Shown piece by piece: positions 19,541 to 25,000 of a stretch of 25,000 nucleotides of DNA (the stretch's first letter is position 1; each line of letters opens with the position of its first letter). Both the position numbers and the translations under genes were made by a program. The notes below the pieces were generated by a model, which saw only the letters and a program-made list of their open reading frames with translations, did no database searches and had not been told where the DNA came from. Source of the stretch: Isochrysis galbana. Its lineage: Eukaryota > Haptophyta > Isochrysidales > Isochrysidaceae. The DNA lies in contig JADDIW010000100.1 of assembly GCA_018136815.1 (NCBI GenBank), positions 1 to 25,000 on the forward strand, read 5' to 3'.

Positions 19541-21341
19541 ATGGACGAGCAGCTGCCCAACCTGCCCGGCGTGCAGCTTGAGCGGAAGGTGATCCCCATA
19601 GACGACGTCTCCGAAGATGAGGACGAAATTTCCACCTGCGCCTTCCTCTACAAGGGTGCCGATCGCCGCAAGGCCCTCGAGGAGATGCAGAAGAAGAGGG
19701 ACGCAGCAATCGCCGAGCAGGCCATTGCCGCCAGGCTCAGGGCAGAGGCTGAGGAGGCACCCGGGGAGAATGCGGGAGGGAAGCGGAAGCGCGGCAATGG
19801 CGGCGGCACCTCGTCGACCGGCAGAGTGGTTGAAGAGGCTGACAACGCGAATGACGATGTCAATGAGGTAGTGCTCGACGCCAGAGATGAAGAGCTGCTT
19901 GAGAAGAATCGGCAGCAGCAAGCCAGGTTGCGAGAGATGCAGAAGTTATTAGGAGCAGATGACGATGTACGCCCGATTCATTAGCCCTTATTCAGTGCCA
20001 TCCGCGCGCCGCGACGACTCTCTTTCACGTCACCTCGCCTCATTCGCTTTTGTTTGGACCCACGTAGGATGATGAAGAGACAGAGCGTGTGCTGAGCATC
20101 AGCAGCTCCAGTGATCCGCGCAGTGCCAATGCCCGTTGTGGACTCGGAACGGCGATGAGAGCCAGCAGACCTGGCGCCGTCACATCATCGAGCACAAACC
20201 CGAACATCTGGTTACGTGTAAAGAGTGACACAAATTCGGATGCACCTATGCTGCTCCAGTTCACGTGTGTTGCTTTTGCACTACCAATCAAAGCCTCACC
20301 ATTGAAAAGATTTATCTGGCCACGACCACGCACAAAACTTCAAACCCTGCAACATCGTGGAAATCGCGTCCACGAAATCTTAGCGTCATGTGCTCTTCCC
20401 TGTCCGTGACCATCGCTTACGCTTACCGGACTCTCCTTGTATTTAGGCGTGACGCTCCTCTTCGCTTGGGCATAGAGAAGCTGTCCGCAAGGCTAGGCCT
20501 GCTCGCCAATCGAGTGTCTCTGCTGAGTGAGTAGTGTCTCATTCGTGGATACCGGGAGAGCCGTTAACAAGAATGTTTTTTCCTTTGGCATATCGCTCCC
20601 TTGCTGCTGGTGAGATGACCTTGACAATTGCCACGATCGATGTTCACGCAGGAGAGAATGGCTCACCTCTTTTTCTGGATTTGAGTCCCCTCGAAGCTGG
20701 TCTTCTAGATGACGAAATCATTGTCGCCACAGAGACACGGCTCAGAGTAGAAGAGGTGCGCAAAAAGCCACTCGAATGTAGCCGTGCCGCTAGCAACATC
20801 TTCTTCACTCAGGCCTCCGTGCCTTTTGATGTATCACACTACCGCCCACATATTCTTCTAACCTAGGATTAAATGCATTGCCCCAATGCCCCGAGTGATT
20901 CATTCGCACTTTTCCCTCGTGGAGCTCCAATGTTTGCTCAAGCCAAGCTACTCCTGGACTGCCTATAGAAACGACTCAAGTTAAAGCTCTGCGCTGAAGA
21001 GAGAGGATCGGTCGAGGTCATGCACGTCGCCAAGCTCTCAGAGCCTTGTAGCGACTTGGTGAGGCGCCTAGTTCCACTAGGCCTCGCCCCTCTTCCCTAC
21101 AATACAATCTGCGTGATGACGGCCCGATCCCTTCTTTGTTCACCCGGCTTATTAGGCCAAAGCTTGGTGCTTCGGCCAGAGGGATCCTACCGAGTACGAT
21201 CCAAACAACATCGTCTTGCGTATAGATGGCGACGTCATCAACCCCAACCAAACGATTGGGGAACTCAAAGCCGAGCTTGACCTCGACGATGGAGATATGG
21301 TCGAGGTTGGCATTCTGGGCGAGGCGACCTGCGTCGACTGA
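19541..21341 (+). CDS. RENi (Rad60-Esc2-NIP45) family protein with two SUMO-like domains
   Basis: Six exons are 19541-19966, 20068-20264, 20447-20526, 20652-20755, 20969-21058 and 21156-21341. All use GT-AG borders and consistent phases, giving 360 residues. The N-terminal third is acidic, then charged helical and basic (GGKRKRGNGGG). The first SUMO-like domain (about residues 180-265) is built from IWLRVKSD, RLGIEKLSARLGLLANRVSL and LEAGLLDDEIIVATE. The second (about 270-360) is built from KRLKLKLCAEERGSVEVMHV, SEPCSDLAKAWC, NNIVLRIDGDVINPNQTIGE and LDDGDMVEV, which reads like a SUMO beta-grasp end. Family members act in genome stability and SUMO-pathway crosstalk in the nucleus. The 213-nt intron 20756-20968 could hide a small exon, but direct joining gives the short linker expected between the domains. 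The start ATG follows a pyrimidine-rich leader. Confidence 0.85.
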
Positions 21342-22849
21342 TGCCAGTTGAACGCTCTCCTGTCTTGACGTCGGACACAGGGCCTCATGTTCAGCCCCCA
21401 TCGCTATCTGCATCCTATAAGCCTGCATGGCAGGATGTAGCGAGTTGATGCTTGAAGCTTTATGCTAGGCTAGTTGAACATGATGCCAGTATGCATAGGC
21501 ATCGTAAGAGGCGACTTATCGAAGCGGGCGCCGTCATGTGCTGGTCAGATACACTCATTCTCATGGACCTGATATTCACACTTTTTGACATTTCGTGACG
21601 TATTTCATCGTTGGCTGGTTGTGGGTCATGGTTGATTTAGTTTCTGGTTTGGATTTGGCATTGTGTGCTGTCGCTTTCGCGTCTCGTGGTCTTGCTTCCA
21701 CGGTTGTGTGCTTCCGTCGATACTCCTCCCTCCGACGTGGGTCGTTGAGTGCGTGGGACAGTCCTCGTGGCATCGGTAGGGTGAGCGAGGTGTGAAGCGA
21801 CTGTGGACGTTGCCGCTCTCGCCCTTGCTCCACCAGCGCCCGGCCGGCTTGCGCCCAACCAAATTCGAACACACACAACTCATCGGCTCCCTCAAGTTCA
21901 TAGAAATACTATGCCCTCGCAGATCTCTCCCCCTCCACCTCTCATGAGTCATGTTTGCGCCACCTCCCAAGGCCTATGACCTATGACGTCACACGAGCAA
22001 TCCTAGTCGCCGCCTATGCGAACAAGCACTTGGGCATCACTTACGGCAGGAGGATGGGTGGTTCCTCCCCCATGGCAGGGGAGGAGTGGAGAGAGGAGAG
22101 AGGGGTGAGGCTCGTGCCCCCCCATGGGCGAACTAATTATAAAATTAGTTGTTCTAGCCCATGCTCTTGGCATGCCCGATGGCTTGCTAGCTAGGAGCAG
22201 ACTGCCCTGCTGGCCCATTCTCTCCCTAGGAGGCTCGCATGTCTCGCTCGCCCTGGCCTGTCGTGGCCAGCCCATCGCTCCAACCCGCCCTCCCCCCTGG
22301 TCGACAGGCAGACGGGTGCAGAGTGGGAGAGTGGGGGCCCCTGAGGCTCAAGAGCGCCAGCGAGGGAGAGGCATGGCGGAGGCCAGGGCCCAGCCCCTGC
22401 CTCCTCTGCCCCTGAGCTGGCCTCCAGGAGCAGGAGCCTCCAAGGGGCGCCAATAGGCAGCTGCAGGCCTGCCGCAGGCGCGCCATCGCGCGTGCCGCAG
22501 GAGAGGGGAGAGAGCACGCGGAGAAGGGAGTGGGCGCGAGCGAGAGCTCCGCCCACCGAAAAATAGGTAAGTCCCGCATCTGTTTACCGCGCTTGTTTAT
22601 AGCATAAGTCGGGACTGGGGCCGCCGCAGGGGTGTAGAAAGTTTCCTGCGTTAAAGTAGTGGGTCCACGGCCGCATGTGCGGTAAGAATATAGTATTATA
22701 AGGTTTAACCCTCATGCTAGAAGATAAATTATAATAGGAGGCGAGGGGAAGGTGCAAGCAAAAGCAATTCTGAACCTCATTCTTGAGACTGCAGCCGAAC
22801 GAGGTTCCAAGATTTGATGACAAAAAGCACTAATCCAGAGGGGCAGCTT
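21342..22849. other. Intergenic region between RENi and ATP10 genes; no gene seen
   Basis: Probable 3' UTRs lie at both ends, as the two genes converge. A palindromic AT/GC element is at 22123-22163. The segment 22190-22530 is GC-rich, with many ggcc/cagg/cctg motifs able to fold. Frames between 21576 and 21880 are low-complexity and unconvincing. Confidence 0.35.
22123..22163. repeat. Nested palindrome
   Basis: The outer arms CATGGGC (22123-22129) and GCCCATG (22157-22163) enclose an inner perfect inverted repeat AACTAATT/AATTAGTT (22131-22138 and 22143-22150) with a 4-nt loop. The inner part is offset by a few bases from the outer centre. It could be a small foldback element. Confidence 0.6.
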
Positions 22850-23986
22850 TTAGAGGCAGGCTTGGAGCGCCTCAACCTGAGCCTTTGATGGAACCTCGCT
22901 GGAGTGAACATGCCAACGCACAACAGCTTCCTCGTCCACGAGGCATACATAGCCTAGGTAACGATTCTCCACGTGTAGTTGGCGACGCATCTGACCTACA
23001 AGGAAAATGATTAGAAAGTGAGTTTGCCTGACCACTTTGCAAACGGTTTGACTAAGTGCTCAATAAGGTGTCTAGCTAGCAGCATAGATCCCTAGCACGA
23101 CGTCAAGACAATGGGGACCTTCTGTCGGGAAAGGATGGCCTCTTTAATGAAATGGTAATTTGCAGGTGAGTCTCGAAGAGGAATTGCACGAAGGTGCAAT
23201 ACATCACAGGGATGCAGTTGGTGAGGGGGCATCGTAAACTTACTTGTGTCACCAAAACTCACAAAGAACGAGTCGCGTTGCGATTTGGGCACAGTCATTC
23301 GCATTGATGCGAGGAGAGGCATTCGAAGCAAGCTGAGAATGGTGCCTTCAACGAGAGCCAGACGAAGCACCTGCAGTGGTGGAGACCCACTAGCGCCCCC
23401 ATTCGATTCCACAGACGTGGTGTTTGAGGAGATGCCTTCGAGCCAAGCATCGACCATGGCCTCTGAGAAGCGCGAACCAGCACAACCAACAAGCGATCTT
23501 TTCCCTTTGAAAAGGTCGGCCTTGTCCAGAGAGCGCATGTCCCCTCCTAGAGAGCGCACCGCAACAGAAGGGAAGTAGAAGGCTTCCTTTGACTCATACA
23601 GCTTGCTGGGCGGCGGATGAATTGTGAATGGCTCTTTGTTTCGTATCGCAGCTCGCAGCTCGCCTATTCCATGCTGGTGATTCTTCCAGTCATTGTCTCT
23701 GTGACCATTCGCGTGAGGACAGAAGCGTAAGCACTCATCGCCATCCTCATCGAGTGAGACCCTGCATCCCATCATTGATCGGAGGCTGGGCTGGGAGGGT
23801 GCAGGCCAGCCGTGCAGCCTAGATGGGGGTGAGGCGAGAACTCAACAGGACTGTGCGCCGCTTCTCGAGCGCTGCTTCGCTCCGCTCACGCCACGCGGCG
23901 TTCTTCTCCCGCAGCTTGGAGCCAATCGACATGGTGCGGCATGTGCTCCTCCACTGTGCGGGGCGTGCCAGCCGTGAGAGCAGCAT
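22850..23986 (-). CDS. ATP10: ATP10, mitochondrial F1Fo ATP synthase assembly factor
   Basis: ATP10 is an inner-membrane chaperone needed to build the Fo sector of ATP synthase. The last exon is 22995-22850 (LHVENRYLGYVCLVDEEAVV, then RWHV). The preceding exon ends at 23244 (DSFFVSFGDT). The 248-nt intron (gtaagt...ttgtag) joins them in phase 1 with the spacing FGDTSQMRRQLHVENRYLGY known from plant-type ATP10. Upstream, the same exon has FYFPSVAVRSLGG, DLFKGKRSLVGCAG, VDAWLEG and LVEGTILSLLRMPLLASMRM, in family order. The N-terminus MLLSRLARPAQWRSTCRTM (ATG 23986-23984) is a typical mitochondrial presequence. The join between exon 1 and the main exon is unresolved. A gtgagc donor at 23889 and an acceptor near 23668 would keep the frame (NAAWRELRAAIRNK), but that acceptor lacks a pyrimidine tract. 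Confidence 0.86.
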
Positions 23987-24578
23987 GCGCGCCTCCGCTA
24001 CGAGTCTCGTATGCCGTGCGCCGGGTGGGGGCAGAGCCGACGCGCGGCGCTCTCGCAGCACAACGAAAGAGAGCAGCACTGACGAGAGCACCTACTTTTT
24101 TCCTAAAATATGTCCCTGTCTTGATCTAATTGTCGTATTTATAGGTTGTAATAAGATCGTATCTGCTCGAAGAGTTCCCCGCGCGTCCCGTCGTAAAATC
24201 CCCCGCGAAAGGCGCCCCGCGCCCCTTTGCGCGCCATCTTCTTTCACCTCGTGCGTCCAGGAAAGAACCCCAAAGCATTATTGACTAAACCACTACGCAT
24301 GCATGAACTATTTCTATTTATGGTTTATGGTTATGCTGGGCTTGTGGCTTGTGGGCGCGGCGCGGTGCCGAGTGACGACGCACGCTGTACCATGCCCCGC
24401 GCCGCGCGGCGGGGTTTCCGTCTTGTTGACGGATCGAGCATAACCACTGGCTCGATATGCGAGGAGACGGAAGGGGATCGATCGGCGGTAGTCGCGGCGG
24501 GAGCAGCGGAGAGCGGAGAGTGATATGGTGATGGGTGATGGAATGGGAATGGCGGGCTTGACCACCTCCTCAACATAG
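23987..24578. other. Upstream region of ATP10; no gene seen
   Basis: About 100 nt directly upstream stay open in the ATP10 frame but have no ATG. An AT-rich segment around 24100-24170 may be part of the promoter. Otherwise there is nothing to annotate. Confidence 0.3.
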
Positions 24579-24800
24579 GAAGGCAGGAGGACGGGCTTGG
24601 GCTTGGGCGAGGGCGAGCGAGCGCGAGGACGGAGCAGACATGGCTGGGCGATTGGCGATGGATAGGCTGAGGCTGAGGTTGGGGCTGAAGCTGAAGACTG
24701 AAGATTGGTACGGATGTCGGATGTGGAGTGTTGAGAACGAGAAAGAGGGACGAGAACGGGAACGAGAACGACGAACGACGACAGACGACAGAACGGATAG
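24579..24800 (-). repeat. Pyrimidine-rich dispersed repeat, copy 2 (tentative)
   Basis: Read on the minus strand it begins with repeated gtcgtc units and ends in agcccgtcctcctgccttcct, resembling 11707-11942 on the plus strand. The middle parts are only loosely similar. Confidence 0.35.
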
Positions 24801-25000
24801 AGTCCGACGGGCCGATGCCACGGCACCACATTCACATCAATACTCTCAACACTTACATAATAATAAAATAACTGAGCGTTAGTACGTTAGTACCACTACC
24901 ACTACTCCCACTAGCCCGGTACTATCACGACACCCCTCGGCGCACTTGCCCGTACGCCTTGCTTGACGGGTGACGTGTGCTGATGCCACGGCTACATACA

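Noticed and set aside
20756-20866. Extended last exon of the RENi gene reading to the TAG at 20864-20866
   Set aside because: It would end the protein after the first SUMO-like domain, while splicing at the gtgcgc donor restores a complete second domain.
21576-21878. Minus-strand frame of 100 codons downstream of the RENi gene
   Set aside because: No domain, no family resemblance, and it lies in a probable 3' UTR/intergenic gap.

Overview
The window is eukaryotic nuclear DNA. It is GC-rich by eye. Coding exons are joined by short GT-AG introns, mostly about 93-130 nt with a few near 180-250 nt. Intergenic DNA is full of pyrimidine tracts, homopolymer C runs and decayed repeats. The gene set (CDC5L, a G-patch splicing protein, a Rad60/NIP45-type protein, ATP10) is purely eukaryotic. 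Gene size, intron size and spacing suit a microbial eukaryote such as an alga or similar protist. I cannot name the organism. The S1-domain protein with a hydrophobic leader could hint at an organelle-targeted product, but nothing here proves a plastid.

Layout. At the left edge the 5' half of CDC5L/CEF1 (minus, 1-1310) stands head to head with an RS- and G-patch-domain splicing protein (plus, three exons, 1717-4094), across about 400 bp of mirrored purine/pyrimidine tracts. A 2.3-kb gene-poor stretch (4095-6443) holds small repeats. A classical SDR oxidoreductase (minus, 6444-7490) and a two-domain S1 RNA-binding protein (plus, 8576-9883) form a second divergent pair. From 9884 to about 14790 I see no intact gene: dispersed repeats, hairpins and the remains of a Ty3/gypsy-like integrase (minus, about 13725-14175). 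An unrecognised minus-strand reading frame covers 14794-15864, followed by a long CT/C microsatellite.

A 2.16-kb DNA transposon lies at 16428-18591. It has 13-bp perfect terminal inverted repeats and is flanked by TAA on both sides. It carries a broken PIF/Harbinger-like transposase (plus) and a convergent three-exon SANT/Myb-like gene (minus), which is the usual two-gene content of that superfamily. The transposase has a one-base frameshift and ends just after the first catalytic Asp motif, so this copy is probably not autonomous. To its right lie a six-exon RENi (Rad60-Esc2-NIP45) family gene with two SUMO-like domains (plus, 19541-21341), a 1.5-kb gap, and a mitochondrial ATP10 assembly-factor gene (minus, 22850-23986).

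Functionally the first two genes both belong to pre-mRNA splicing and may share a promoter. The other genes look like unrelated housekeeping functions. The least explained signal is a 118-128-nt repeat with two potential hairpins, present once on each strand (7748-7865 plus, 18783-18910 minus).
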